From: Parastagonospora avenae f. sp. tritici 18332-5
Taxonomy: Eukaryota; Ascomycota; Dothideomycetes; Pleosporales; Phaeosphaeriaceae
Length of the DNA stretch: 64,000 nt
Direction of reading: 5' to 3'
NCBI GenBank assembly: GCA_022559985.1
Contig: JAFJTR010000006.1
Location: 682,001-746,000 of the forward strand
The first letter of the stretch is position 1; the number at the start of each line of letters is the position of its first letter. Made by a program: the position numbers and the translations under genes. Positions 1 through 11,879 of the stretch are shown piece by piece. The notes beneath the pieces were generated by a model. It ran no database searches. It was not told the DNA's origin and was given only the letters and a program-made list of their open reading frames with translations.

Positions 1-161
1 TCCGCACCTCGCACCCTCCCAGGCGACGCCGCGCTGGACTGGTAGAGGTTAGAAACAGCGTTTCAAACTCTATCACCACGAAGCTTCCGGTCACATACTC
101 GGTAGTGCTGGACTTGACATCATCAGGCCAACCAGACGTCGTGCATGCGCGCTCCGGCGCC

Positions 162-1963
162 ATGTCTGCACCGCAGAGGGACGATCATGTCCCCCTCCCC
201 ACTGCAGCCATATTCGACGACGCCGTCTACTGCGCTGAAGCGCTCCAGCTCCCTGCAGACCAGACCGAGGACGGTGTTGACAGGGAGCTAGCGCTGTTAG
301 CAGAGGAAAGTGGTATCCAGGAACCTTGGAACTTTCTTTACGTCCCACATGATGTTTCGAGAGCACTTTCGACCGTCACTCTAGACACGGACACGAGAAG
401 CTCCATATCTGTTCGCTCGCAGGAGACCCAATCGACAAGCTTCACGTCTGCACCTTCCCGTACCTCGAGAGACCAAGCTCGGAACAGCGAGCGCATACCA
501 GCTATGAGATCGCCACCACAGCACGCGCGAACATCGCCAACGGTCGAGCAACCGGACCCGCTTCTCGATACTTCACCTACCGCAGTCACTCAACGGTCCT
601 CCAGCTCAAATCTTTCAATCTCAAAGTCTGTGCTCTCCGACTCGTCTTCATCTTCAAACCCCGTCCAACGGAAAAAGCGCGCGGGCCTCCTTGGCTTGTT
701 CAGCAGGAAAGGTCCGAGGTACATATACCCAGCATGTATTACATTGCACGGCATTAATGCAGTCTGCAGCTCCTGTACCTCCCAGTCCCAACATGGAAGC
801 AGGAGCCGCAGAAACAAACTAGACTGTGGCCATGCGCCTTCAGCTGACACGATCCACGTATACGTCAAAGAAGCGCTGCAGAGTGGCGGACAAACAGTGC
901 CGAGTTGTTGTGGAGCACCTCTCCCACGGAAGGTGTTGGAAAGCGTCATGGCCAAGGAAGAGGTGGATCTACTTATCAATAAGGCATTGCCATCGCCTGG
1001 TGTCGAGACAATCCGGGATTCTGGCTACAGCGAGAGTGGAATGTCTGCAATCGAGTTCACTCGTTCACTAGAAGCAACATCTCCGCCTGCAACCCCCACC
1101 AGCCCTCCAGCTGTCGCAAGTCGACGAAGACACGAAGCAATCAACATCGACTCAGCGCTAGCCAAGGAAGCTTTCAGAAGCTTTCAAACGCAGGAGAAAG
1201 AGCAGTTGCAGCATATTTCCGCATTCGAGTCAAACCAACGAAAAGCGCTTTCGGCACACCATGCGAGTTCGTCAAAGCAGCTTGCAGGCTTACATGAAAC
1301 CAGAAAGAGTGAGAGAATGGGACAGGTAGGCTCTCTAACAGGCTTCCTTGAATTATACACTAACTCATTTCATAGCACCTTCTCGAACTCGAGCATCTGG
1401 AGGAGGTCCAAATAATGGCCGAGCATGATCTTCGACAAGCGCACGGCGTGGAAGCGCAAAATGTAGCTACCGCGATCAAGCACATGGAGGCATATTGCCG
1501 GGCCAGCGGCCAGTCTCATTTAGAGCGTCCGCATGTGACAGAAGATGATTTCAAAACATTGGATCGACAACGCATGATACAGCAAAACCTACCAAAAAAG
1601 CATGAGGACGCAATCAATGTCCTACGAGCACGGCAAGAACGCGCTGTGAAGAACAAAATACGCAAACAAGAAGCCGAATTAAGCTCACTGGACGAGGCCG
1701 ACGAGCGGGAAAAAGTCGCAGAGGAGGCAGAGCACGCACTAGAGATGGCGAAACTTGAAGCACTGATCGAGAGTCGGAGAAAGAGGCTGCGGCAGAGATG
1801 GAATCTCAAGTTCGAGATATGGCGCAAAGACTGGGAAAACCAGCACAAAACAGCCATCGATTTTGACCTGGAACACGAGACCTGGCCATTACACATGACA
1901 ATGACCATGACGCCCATCCCGGAATCGAGTGCGCTGGCCCGGTACGTTCAGGCAGCTGCCTAG
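162..1963 (+). CDS. Protein with partial IBR/RING-like Cys segment and C-terminal coiled coil
   Basis: Two exons, 162-1325 and 1376-1963, joined in phase 0 across a 50-nt intron (GTAGGC...CATAG, branch-like CTAAC); about 583 aa if the ATG at 162 is used. The frame stays open back to the window edge, so the true start may lie upstream. The first third is Ser/Thr-rich and probably disordered. Around residues 210-290 there is a CSSC pair, a DCGH, and a VPSCCGAPLP stretch followed by a helix. This resembles the first part of the IBR/RBR ubiquitin-ligase-like proteins common in ascomycetes, but the remaining IBR cysteines are missing. From about residue 340 on it is charged and helical (EERE/KRKRLRQRW type), consistent with a long coiled coil. 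Ligase activity is doubtful because the zinc ligands are incomplete. Confidence 0.72.
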
Positions 1964-2406
1964 AATCAACAACGTCCGATCTCCTTTCAATAGTCAAGCG
2001 AGTGGTTTTTCATCACAGGAGCATCAGCGCGGAGTTTCGGCGTCTGCTGCTTTCAATTTCAAAAGTACATTCTCTATAGCATACATTTCATGCGCGGGCG
2101 ACTGCCATTCTCTTTGTTCACACGTATATACCCCAGTGCATGCCCGAGAGCAGTATTTTCCTTACACATCTCGATATACAGCTAGGATAGAGACGAGGCA
2201 AGCATGGCGGTACACACACATGGCGATATAGCTGGGGACACACAGATGAGGCATACGATGACCAGACTCACGGCAGATGTAATGCAATGAAAACGACAAA
2301 GCTCAAATTCACGAAGTGACAACAGACTGTGTCAAGTGTCAATCATTCGTTCAGTATCCGGGTATCTCGATGCGCCGTCAAAAATCGTAGAATCATCGCT
2401 CGTGTC
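1964..2406. other. Gene-free convergent 3' region
   Basis: About 440 bp between the stops of two convergent genes. I see no open frame with coding character. It should hold both 3' UTRs. Confidence 0.6.
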
Positions 2407-4160
2407 TCAACGCTCCTCAGCCATGTTGAACTGCTCCACAGGCGCCAACATTCCCCACTGCAGTCCCTCCTGTATATCCGTCGCAGGCGCCACTCCGCCC
2501 AAGCCCATGGCCATGTCCATCTCCGCATCCTCATCCATCAGACCCAGACCATCGTACGGTGCATCAAAGAAAACCATCTGCGGCCGGGGCTGCTTGTGCA
2601 CATCCACGTCGTTGGGAAGCTGCATCGCGCCTTCGACGAAATACGGCGTGGGCGTCTGCGGCATACTCGGCTCCATCGAGTCATCAAACATGCCCGGCGG
2701 ATCTTCAAGACCTCCGATCCAGAACTGCCCACCAGCCAAGGCGTCGCGCTCACGGATCATCTCTTCAATGTCGTCGTCGGCTATGTTATGTGTCGCGCAA
2801 AGATGGCGGCGCAGATCGCGATCCATGTAGAAGCGGTACTGGCACGTATCGACTAAGCACGGGACATCTCTGTGCTTGTCGTAGCCCACACCGGTCAGCA
2901 TGCTGAGCGTCGTCGGCTCGGGTTTCTTCTTCGACTTTGCGGCTTTGCGGAGTTGTTTGCGGGTTCCGAGGCCGAGGTGGTGAGTCCGGACGTGCTGGTC
3001 GAGCGAGGATTTAGCTTTGAAGGCGGCGCCACATGCGTTTGCTCCGTCCCAGTTCTTGAGGTCGTCGTGCTTGGAGTTCTGCAGGGCGTCGGGGGTGCAC
3101 TTGTAGCGGGCTTCCTTGTCGTGCACGGTTTGGATGTGGATGGCGAGGTTGTACTTGCGATTGAAGCTGCTTGCGCAGTCGGGCTTGGGACACGGATACA
3201 GAGGCTGCGCAGCGGGGTCACCGTGGACTGCGTCAAAGTGAGATCTGAGATTTGAGTCGTTCTTGAAGCGTTGGCCGCATTCGCTGCACTCGGGTGGGTG
3301 GTACTGCTGGACATGTGCTGCGAGCTCTTCTTGTGTTGCGAATGATAGCAGCTGCGGAGGCTCGAACATGTCGTCTGGTCCACTCTGTGGCATCTCGACT
3401 CCGTGTCCTGTATCGGCGCAGATCATGCAGAACAGTGTGTTGCCTTCTTCATGCGCCTTACACACGTGCCGCTGGAGTGCACCCTCGGTCTGATATCCAT
3501 GTGTACACCTGTCGCCTGTCTCTGGGTCGACCCAGGTGCATGGGTAGGGCTTCACCTCCAGATGCGCCGTCTTGATGTGTGCCTCCAAGGCCTTCTGTTT
3601 CCTGAATGCCTGGTAGCAAGGTGGGTACTGAGTGCAGTAGAACTTTGACTCGTGCACGTCTTGATGCCTCTGCAGCCTGCCGTTGGACGTGAAGCTCTTC
3701 CCGCAACCCGGCCAACTGCATGTATACGTTCGTTCGACGACGGGGTCGCTGTGGGCGTTCTTGATGTGTCGCTGGAGATGGTCTTTTCGCGGGAAAGTTT
3801 TTTCGCAACCGGGCGCGGAGCAGGCAAATGGTCGCTCCTTGTTGTGGCTTCGCATGTGTTGCTCCAGACGGACTGGCCGATTGAAACGCTTGTCGCAGCC
3901 TTCGAATGTGCAGGCGTAGTTCCATTGCCGGCGTGCCTCGCTATCTGCTCTCAAGGTACCCTTCTCGGTGTAATCGAACTTCCACTCGTCGCCCGAATCC
4001 TCTGATTGCCAGCCCAGTTGTACTTGCTCTTCCTCCTCCACATCTGCATCCATAAGTCAGATCTGCGAACGACGTCATTGGGCTGTGGAAACATACCTGC
4101 CCGCGCCTTCTTTTGCGCCGCAGCTTGTGCGCCTTCCGTAGCCTTTCGCTTCATAGCCAT
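2407..4160 (-). CDS. Transcription factor IIIA (C2H2 zinc-finger, 5S rRNA gene factor)
   Basis: Two exons on the minus strand: 4160-4097 (21 codons plus 1 nt) and 4043-2407, joined across a 53-nt intron (GTATGT...GATGCAG). The product is 566 aa. The N-terminus is basic (MAMKRKATEG, QKKARA). About ten C2H2 fingers follow in tandem from roughly residue 65 to 450, beginning with a CTFEGCDKRF-type finger and including CSAPGCEKTF and CSWPGCGKSF. Finger nine has a long insert between its two cysteines, and finger ten is separated by a KKxK-rich linker. The C-terminus is acidic and Met/Pro-rich. The many tandem fingers with TFIIIA-like spacing and the nuclear basic start fit fungal TFIIIA, which recruits TFIIIC/TFIIIB to 5S rRNA genes. 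It faces RPB6, a subunit shared by Pol I, II and III, across a 256-bp divergent promoter. Confidence 0.88.
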
Positions 4161-4416
4161 GACGCCGGCAATTGAGGATAGACAAGAGCTGCGACTTTGG
4201 CTCGGAGGTGTCGCGATAATCTGCGGCCCCACAGTATTTTTCGACGCCCAGATTTCGGCACGCTAGTGATCCCTGTTAGGTCGCGCTTTCCAAAGGTTTC
4301 TTTGACCGAGCGCATGCTACAACACCACAGCACCGACGCCGAAGACACAGCGCATAGCTCCAGCACACCCGAACGTTACCCACACTCTCACACGCAACAC
4401 TCAGCTCTACATAACC
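4161..4416. promoter_or_regulatory. Shared divergent promoter of TFIIIA and RPB6
   Basis: 256 bp separate the two start codons, so one short region must serve both genes. It contains no open frame of note. No clear TATA box is visible. The RPB6-proximal end is rich in CACACTC-like repeats (4379-4402). Confidence 0.6.
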
Positions 4417-5052
4417 ATGTCCGACTACGGCGGCGACGACTATGGCGGTGGTGATGCTGGATACGAGTATGTACCTGGTTTCCAGTGGACTGCATTGGAG
4501 CGCAACTTCGGCGCATAACCATACTGTGCAGCACACAAACCAGTTCATGTACTGACTTCTCTAGTGACGGCGCTGTCGAGTTCGATGAGGAGATGGAGCC
4601 TGATGTCTTCGACGACAACGACGACGATGTAGCCGGCGGCCAGGACCAAGACGCACAGGATCAGGAAGACAACATCGTAGTGTCTGGCGATGCAAGTGCG
4701 GGGTCGGCCGCGAAAGACAAGGTCAAGAATACAGTCGAAAACGAAAAGGACAAGAAGGTCGCGCCCGAGAACCGCACCACGACCCCATACATGACCAAGT
4801 ACGAGAGGGCGCGAGTGCTGGGAACAAGGGCGCTACAGATCAGGTGGGCTTTCTAGGCTTCCTTCTGGGAAGAATCAATAGGCTAACATGTACAGTGGCA
4901 ATGCGCCGGTCCTTATCGATGTTGAAGGCATGACAGATCCGCTTCAGATTGCTGCAAAGGAGCTACAAGAGAAGAAGATTCCACTCGTGGTGCGGAGATA
5001 CTTGCCAGATGGTTTCTACGAGGACTGGACTTGTGAGGAGCTTTTGACATAG
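4417..5052 (+). CDS. RPB6: RNA polymerases I/II/III common subunit RPB6 (ABC23)
   Basis: Three exons, 4417-4466, 4565-4843 and 4896-5052, giving 161 aa. The introns are 98 and 52 nt (GTATGT...TCTAG; GTGGGC...TACAG), and both junctions fall in phase 2. The N-terminal half is Gly/Asp/Glu-rich and acidic, as in yeast Rpo26. The C-terminal half has the family hallmark TPYMTKYERARVLGTRALQI, then NAPVLIDVEG, DPLQIAAKEL and KIPLVVRRYLPDG, the conserved core that docks at the polymerase clamp base. Length matches fungal RPB6 (about 155 aa). It is divergent to the TFIIIA gene. Confidence 0.96.
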
Positions 5053-5393
5053 ATGGTTTAGTTTGGCTGCATTGGGTCTGGAGTTTGTTTGGCGATAAGG
5101 CGGATCATATTCGGCGAAGGGAGTCTTGAGTTTACGAGTTTTTCCCGAATGCCATCCGAGTTCCGCTTTCTCCAAGTAATTCGTCACCATGCGGATCCGA
5201 TGGCCACTTAAAGTAGTCAATACGCAGGGGAAGGTGGGGTAGCTTGACCAGGAGCTATCGACCACATCCCCGCACTAACCGCAGAACAACGTCACCCATG
5301 AGACAGCTAATAAAACTTCTTAGATCCCATCAAAGTCGATTTGCTCTGACTTCCACTTCATCGTGTCTCTCAGACCATACCAGGCCGCACACC
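5053..5393. other. Intergenic region upstream of S-formylglutathione hydrolase
   Basis: 341 bp between the RPB6 stop and the next start. It must hold the RPB6 3' end and the promoter of the downstream gene. No coding frame or distinct motif is supported. Confidence 0.5.
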
Positions 5394-6408
5394 ATGTCTT
5401 TCGAAACCACGGGCACCATCGCCTCCTTTGGAGGCAAGCTTCTGAAGCTCAAGCACAAGTCCTCGAGCACAAATACCGACATGGAGCTAAATTTATTCAT
5501 GCCACCGCAAGCACAAAAGTCCGGCGCAAAAATTCCGGTGCTCTTCTACCTGTCAGGTCTCACATGTACTGGAAACAACTGCTCGGAAAAGGGCTTTTTC
5601 CAGCATGGCGCAGCTAAGCACGGCATTGCCGTCGTATACCCGGACACATCACCTAGTATGGCCTTCACACTCTGGTAAATGGTATCTGGCTGACTTGATG
5701 GTAGGGGGACTGCAGATTGAGGGTGAAGATGAGGCATACGACTTTGGCTCTGGTGCGGGCTTCTACGTGGACGCGACCAAGGAACCATGGACAAAGGGCT
5801 ACAACATGTACTCTTACATCACCAAAGAGTTACCCGAGGCGCTCTTCTCATCGTTCAAAGAGCTCGACTCCAGTAAAGTTAGCATCACCGGACACAGCAT
5901 GGGCGGGCATGGAGCTCTGACGCTGGTCTGTTCTCAACATCACCATAACAGGAGCATCATTAACAAATTCCTATAGTTCCTGAAGAATCCCGGCATGTAC
6001 AAGTCAGTTTCCGCATTCGCACCCATCGCCAACCCGATCAATTGTCCATGGGGTCAGAAGGCTTTCAAGGGATACTTTGGTGAGGACCAGCAACAAAAGT
6101 GGAAAGAGCACGATGCCTCAGAGCTTGTGAAGCAATGGAAAGGGCCACTAGAGATGCTCATTGACGTGGTACGTGCTTCCTAGAAGATGGTTCTGGAGAA
6201 TGCTCCTAATGATATTCAGGGCACTGGCGACAACTTCTACAAGCAGAAACAGCTTCTCCCCGAGAACTTCATCGAGGCGGCTAAGCAAGCTGGCAACGAC
6301 AAGGGCATCAACCTTCGCATGCAACCCGACTACGACCACAGCTACTACTTCATGGCTTCGTTCGCAGACGACCATGTAGACTGGGCAGCCAAGCACTTCG
6401 GCTTGTAG
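5394..6408 (+). CDS. S-formylglutathione hydrolase (esterase D family)
   Basis: Four exons, 5394-5655, 5705-5925, 5977-6168 and 6220-6408, giving 287 aa (family about 280). Introns are 49-51 nt. The enzyme hydrolyses S-formylglutathione to formate and glutathione, the second step of glutathione-dependent formaldehyde detoxification in the cytosol. Visible hallmarks are PVLFYLSGLTCT near residue 50, YPDTSPRGL created exactly by the first splice junction, the nucleophile elbow GHSMGGHGA (Ser about 152), SAFAPIANP, and a C-terminal DYDHSYYF segment supplying the catalytic His. The product ends DWAAKHFGL with no obvious targeting signal. Confidence 0.95.
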
Positions 6409-7079
6409 TAAGTCGTGCAGATTACTAGACTAGTGGCTCTCGTGCTCATTACTTTAGAAGCGGTCCCGGTCCTAGATATAAATTATAGAAGAGGGCTGTA
6501 GCTTTGGCAAGGGCGCGGAGATGTAATCAAACACATGGACTGCCAATTTTTTCACGTGATAATCAACACCATTTAACATTTGTATAACTGGAGACGAGAA
6601 ATCCACCTATGACATTTGTGAAGTGTCTGCGGACTAATAGTTGTGATTGGCACGTGCCACCACATGAGATTTTGGGCAGCGGAGCAGACAGCGCACTCCC
6701 GCTACGTCTTAGCGACAGCCACTTCGTTCACCTCCATGCACGTTTTCGCACACCAAACCCGACAAAGGAAACAAACATAGCGAAACTTCCTTGTCAAGAC
6801 AGCAGCAGGACCACGCAATCCGCTCGGACCAGAATTACCTTTGTACATCCCATCTTAGCCTCTGCACACTCACCGTGCGTGCCCCTCGTGCCCCGCCTTG
6901 TCACTTCACCACCCATAACACTTTCATGATGCAGTTGCTCCGCCCAATGGTCCGGTAGCATAATCAGCCATAGCTTCGTCCCGATACTTTTTTTGAGGCC
7001 CCCCCCCCCACATCCGGTTGATCGGTCTCAACCTCAAACAAAGCAGACGTGAACTTATCCCACGTGGAGGCATTGGGAA
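6409..7079. other. Intergenic region and LOS1 5' leader with C11 tract
   Basis: About 670 bp without a supported gene. An AT-rich stretch lies at 6470-6490. A TTCACGTGAT E-box-like site lies near 6551-6560. Close to the LOS1 start there is a T7 run followed by a homopolymer of 11 C at 6999-7009. Confidence 0.5.
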
Positions 7080-10000
7080 ATGGAGGCCCAGGTACGCTTG
7101 CCTGGACATATACGCGCCCACCTCACCTCCCAAAAACGCTTTGGCTAATTGACGCTTTGCAACTCTAGGTCGAAAATGCCATCCAAATCGCCTTCGACCC
7201 GACTTCGAGCCAGCAGCTGCGTGGACAGGCGGTAGAATTTCTCGAGCGTCTGCGCTCAGAAGGCTCCGCATGGCAGGCCAGTCTTGCACTCTTCACACGC
7301 GATCCTCGCCCGTCCGACATCATCCGTCATACCTCCCTCGACCTTGTAAACAATGCCGTCCAAGAGCACCGGCTGGACGAGCAGAGTCTCGCATACATCA
7401 AAGACACGCTGATGAGTCATGTTCGTCGGTCATATGCGCCCGGCAGTAGCACAGCCGACACTTCGCATATCCAGAACAAGTTGATGCAGACCATGACATA
7501 TCTCTTCGCTGCCCTGTACCCAACATCATGGCGGAGCTTCTTCGACGACTTCCGGGCTCTGGCCGGTGACCAAGCGACCATTGGCAATGTCAACACAGCG
7601 ACCACATTCCTATACCTCCGAATGCTGGTACAGGTCCACGATGAGATCGCTGATCAACTGGTCGCTCGGTCGAAGGAGGAGACGGACCGCAACACACACT
7701 TAAAGGACCTGATTCGCGACAACGATATACAAAAGATTGCGTTATCCTGGCAGGAGATCCTCGCGAAGTGGGGGGAGACAGACTTGAGTCTTGTGGAGAT
7801 GTGCCTGCGGACCATCGGTCGATACGTGAGCTGGATTCGTCTGGAACTTGTCATCAACCAGGACATGATCACCACCTTCCTCGAAATGGCTGGCCAACAG
7901 GGCATCTCGGATCCAGAGAGCCCTGCCGGCAAGGTGCGCGATGCGGCCATTGACACCTTTTCTGAGATCGTGGGCAAGAAGATGGAAGCGTCCAATAAGA
8001 TCGAACTGATTCTGTTCCTGAACCTTCCCGATGTTGTTGGACAGCTTATTACCAGTCCGGCGCTGGCAGAGTTCAACAGTCCGAACTACGACAATGATCT
8101 TGCTGAGACAGTGGCCAAGCTTGTCAACAATATTGTCTTTGATGTGGTCAAAATTCTGGAGAATGACAATGTTGAAGAGCAGACTCGACAGCGTGCCGAT
8201 GATCTCATTCGCATCTTCACACCGTACCTGCTCCGTTTCTTTGCGGACCAGTACGATGAAGTCTGCTCCACTGTCATTCCATCCTTGACCGATCTCCTCA
8301 CCTTCCTCCGAAAGCTGCAGAAAAAGCAAGGGTCGGTTCCTCCACAATATGCTGCGGTCTTGCCGCCAGTACTGGATGCCATCATTGCGAAAATGAAGTA
8401 CGACGAGACAGCAGATTGGGGCGAGGAAGGCGAGCAGACGGACGAGGCCGAGTTCCAGGACCTCCGAAGGCGCCTGCACGTTTTACAACAGACCATCACA
8501 ACTATTGACGAGTCGTATTATATAGAAACACTGAGCCGTCTAGTGAATGGCACTTTTGGTGGCCTGTCTCAAGGGGATCAAAGCCTGAACTGGCGTGATC
8601 TTGAGCTTGCACTCTACGAGATGTACCTCTTCGGAGAGCTTGCGATCAGGAACCAAGGATTGTTTGCGAAGCGCGAGCCTTCTTCTGTTGCCGCTCAGCA
8701 TCTTGTGGGTATGATGAACAGCATGATCGATTCTGGTACGTACCCCGTTCCACCAAAGCGCCTTACCGAAATTCTAACAATCAAAAGGTCTTGCGAACTA
8801 CCCACATCCGGCTGTCCAGCTACAGTACATGGAAATCTGTGTGCGGTACTACCAGTTCTTTGAGCAAAACCCTCACTTGATCCCAAAGGTTCTCGAGAAC
8901 TTTGTGCAACTTACACACAGCTCGCATGTCAAAGTCCGGTCACGATCATGGTATCTCTTCCAGCGTCTTGTCAAGCACCTCCGTGCACAGCTTGGCAACG
9001 TCTCCTACGACATCATTCAGGCTGTTGGAGATTTGCTTACTATCAAAGCCGAATTACCGGATACATCTGAAGACGAAATGTCGTCAGACGAGGAGGATCA
9101 GTCTGCAGATGCTTTGTTTAACTCACAGCTGTACCTCTTTGAAGCAGTCGGCTGCATTGCATCATCGAACACTGTTTCCGCAGAGAACAAGAAGCTATAC
9201 GCGCAAACCATCATGAGCCCTCTGTTTGCCGATCTCGAACAGACACTACCACAGGCCCGGAACGGCGATGATCGCGCCACCCTTCAAATTCATCACATTA
9301 TCATGGCCCTCGGAACGCTAGCTCGTGGCTATTCAGATTGGGTGCCTTCCAACAACAGCAGTGCGGTGCCCCATAGCGATGTGGCAGACGAGTTTGTGAA
9401 AGCTTCTGAAGCTATTCTTGTTGCGCTCGAATCTCTCAACTCTTCTAGCTCGATTCGTCATGCAGCACGATTTGCTTTCTCTCGCATGATCGCTGTACTG
9501 GGCTCGCGACTGCTACAGCAATTACCATCATGGATTGAGGGACTTCTGTCACTCAGCTCCTCCATGGATGAGATTAGCACTTTCCTCAAAGTACTTGGCC
9601 AGGTGATCTTCACTTTCAAGTCCGAGATCTCTGGTATTCTGGATACTGTTATGACTCCAGTCTTGCAGCGCATCTTCAGTGCATTGGCAACTACACCTTC
9701 GGGAACAGATGACAAGATCCAGCTGGCCGAGCTCCGACGCGAGTATCTGAACTTCCTCATTGTGGTTCTGAACCAGGGTCTTGGATCTGTGCTCGTCAGC
9801 AACAGTAGGTCACGCTGCACGTAATGATATTATGATCATGCTAACATGACGCAGCGAACCAATCATCCTTTGAAACCATCATCTCTTCAATTGAGAACTT
9901 TGCTCGCGATACACACGACGCGCCCACCGCTCGGTTGGCCATCTTCGTTCTCATCCGCATGATCAACGTATGGTGTGGACCCGACAAAGTGGGGCCTGGT

Positions 10001-10369
10001 GCAAACCAAACGCCTACTTCCCCGGCTACTACACAAGCACCACTGCCAGGTTTCGAGAACTATGTGGTTGAGCGCTTTTCTCCCCTTGCATGGTCCATTC
10101 CTGCTTCACCCGGCTTCAACTCAAAGGATGCACAAGCGAAACAAGTGTTGGTCGAAGCTGCAAACTTGCAGACAGAGATCGTCAAGAAGGTCGGAGAACC
10201 ATACGTTGAACGTCTGAAGAGTGATCTCAGCGGAAACGGCGTTGCTGCCGATGGCGTGGACCAGTACGTGCGCACCCTGGCAGGCGCACTCGAAGGCACG
10301 AAGAAAGAGAAAGAGTGGAGAAACTTTTTTGTCCAGTTTGTCGATCGCATGCTGTCCGGTCGTGGCTGA
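7080..10369 (+). CDS. LOS1: Exportin-T, tRNA nuclear export receptor
   Basis: Four exons, 7080-7091, 7169-8735, 8788-9804 and 9855-10369, giving 1036 aa. The first exon carries only four codons (MEAQ) and is followed by a 77-nt intron. The other introns are 52 and 50 nt, both phase 1. The protein is an all-helical importin-beta/karyopherin repeat array. Its N-terminal part (VENAIQIAFDP, GQAVEFLERL, DLVNNAVQ) is the Ran-binding CRM1-like segment, followed by YPTSWRSFFDDF, the Xpo1-type domain. The length and the conserved MEICVRYYQFF and LQHIIMAL-like helices fit LOS1/exportin-T, which carries mature tRNA to the cytoplasm with RanGTP. An acidic linker (about DTSEDEMSSDEEDQ) sits mid-protein. 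Confidence 0.93.
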
Positions 10370-10559
10370 GCGCACGACCTGACTGAACAGCACCTTTGCA
10401 TTGTCCTCTTGCCGTTCATTGCGAACATTTTCTCGTAGGCGGTATCTTCTGCATCGCGGTAGGCGCGTATACGGTGTGCTTTCGAGATAACCCACTTTTC
10501 ATATAGTTCAGCTAGGTCCATATGCTGAATGCAAGATAGAATCATTCATATTTGCATTA

Positions 10560-11315
10560 TCATAGCATAGACATGCCGCCCTTATCACCAGCGTGTCCAC
10601 TCCCTCGATGTAGCCACCCTCTACCGTTTGGCACGTATAGCCGCTGCTCCATCGCTTTGACATGTTCTTTGTTCTCCATCCAAAAACCATTCACATCATC
10701 CCTCCTAATAAACCTCTCCATTTTCTCCCGGTTCTTCCATCACCCGAATAATCTCGCTCCGACACCGTCGTCCAAACTCGCGAAAGCCATATACGTCAGC
10801 GTTCCTTCATTACCCTTGACTCCATCAACAAGTATTTTCAGCGCTGCCAACAATCCTTCTAGCGTAATAGAAGAAATGCACGTAATCCGAACATCCTGCA
10901 TCACGCCCGCCTCTTCTTGCCTATCCGTAAAATCAGTGGACCCGGCAACAAGGCGATAGTGATTCAAATCCAAGCCCGTCGTACTCGCCGCTGGAATCTG
11001 CGTGAGAAAATTCTGCATGGCTGGCGATGTCAGGTGCGTTTCGTAGAGGTCTTCGCGGCTGCCGTAGACTTCGAAGGCGAACATGCTGGTTGTGGAAGAA
11101 AAGTTGTGTGCGTAGTCGATGGGGATGCCAAAGTAGTATGTTTTTGTGGAGGGTTCGGAAGCGGAGACGTATTTTGCGAGGAGGCCGTAGGCGGATTGCC
11201 ACTGTGGGGGAAGATATTAGTTGGGGGGAAAGGAGAGGGAGGGGAGGGGTGATGGTACGTCGTTGTATTTGTCTGGTACGAAGTTGCAGTTTGCGAAGAG
11301 GTAGAAGTCGTTCAT
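10560..11315 (-). CDS. Two-lobed ABM-fold (antibiotic biosynthesis monooxygenase-like) protein, frame interrupted by TGA
   Basis: Minus-strand exons 11315-11259 (MNDFYLFANC...) and 11201 downward, joined in phase 0 across a 57-nt intron. The frame reaches TGA at 10742-10740 after 172 aa. It then continues with clear coding character for 59 more codons (WKNREKMERFIRR, FWMENKEHVKAM, NGRGWLHR) to a second TGA at 10562-10560. Each half looks like a dimeric alpha/beta-barrel ABM lobe. The post-stop part supplies the helix and last strand of the second lobe, so the first TGA cuts the domain. It may be a nonsense mutation, a sequencing error or stop readthrough. A 39-nt intron (GTGATG...TTAG) could in principle skip it but would delete the conserved helix. 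The extended product would end in SML, at best a weak PTS1-like tripeptide. The substrate is unknown. Confidence 0.7.
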
Positions 11316-11879
11316 TTTACAGCAGAAAAAGCTCGCTGATTTACACGCGTGGAATGTTGGCGAAATGTTGATAAGTTGTCTTAGTGTTGATAGTTTCTGC
11401 GTTCATCTTGACCCGCAGCGTTGACATGGAAGTACATTTTACCTCAAGCCTGTCTCCCACATGTCTCCATCTCGCGTTCCTTCATCCGCAATACTTTTCA
11501 ATACGCGAAGCCAATGTACACCAACGGACACGTACTACTCCATAAACCCTGAAGATGGTTAGCAAAGCTGTGCATAAGCGCGCCGGTCCACGCCCCCGCA
11601 TCCCTCTAGTTCGCGCACCCTTCCCCAGATTCAGCCCCGCTATACGACTACTACAGTTTTATGGCGCGAGTCCGTTGACGTTTAAGTAGTTCGTAACATC
11701 TGGAGGTCCGGATGAGCTTATCCGCCGTACGCGGGGTCCTTTGTTACCTTCGTTGCACAAACGTGCTTGTGACATGCGGATAGAGTTTCCCGGGAATGTG
11801 CAAAGAATTTGTGCTTGTTGTACTTGTTGTATACCATATACACATGTCAAATATAACAGTTCACGATATACACGACAAT
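11316..11879. promoter_or_regulatory. Divergent promoter region between the ABM protein and the SDR
   Basis: 564 bp separate the two divergent starts. An in-frame ATG upstream of the SDR (near 11796) could extend that protein, but the conserved Rossmann start makes 11880 the better choice. No specific binding site is recognised. Confidence 0.45.

Noticed and set aside
719..768. Possible intron in the first gene around RYIYPACITLHG
   Set aside because: No donor-acceptor pair there keeps the frame, and the frame is open throughout.
7742..8479. 245-codon minus-strand open frame
   Set aside because: Antisense shadow of the LOS1 coding exon.
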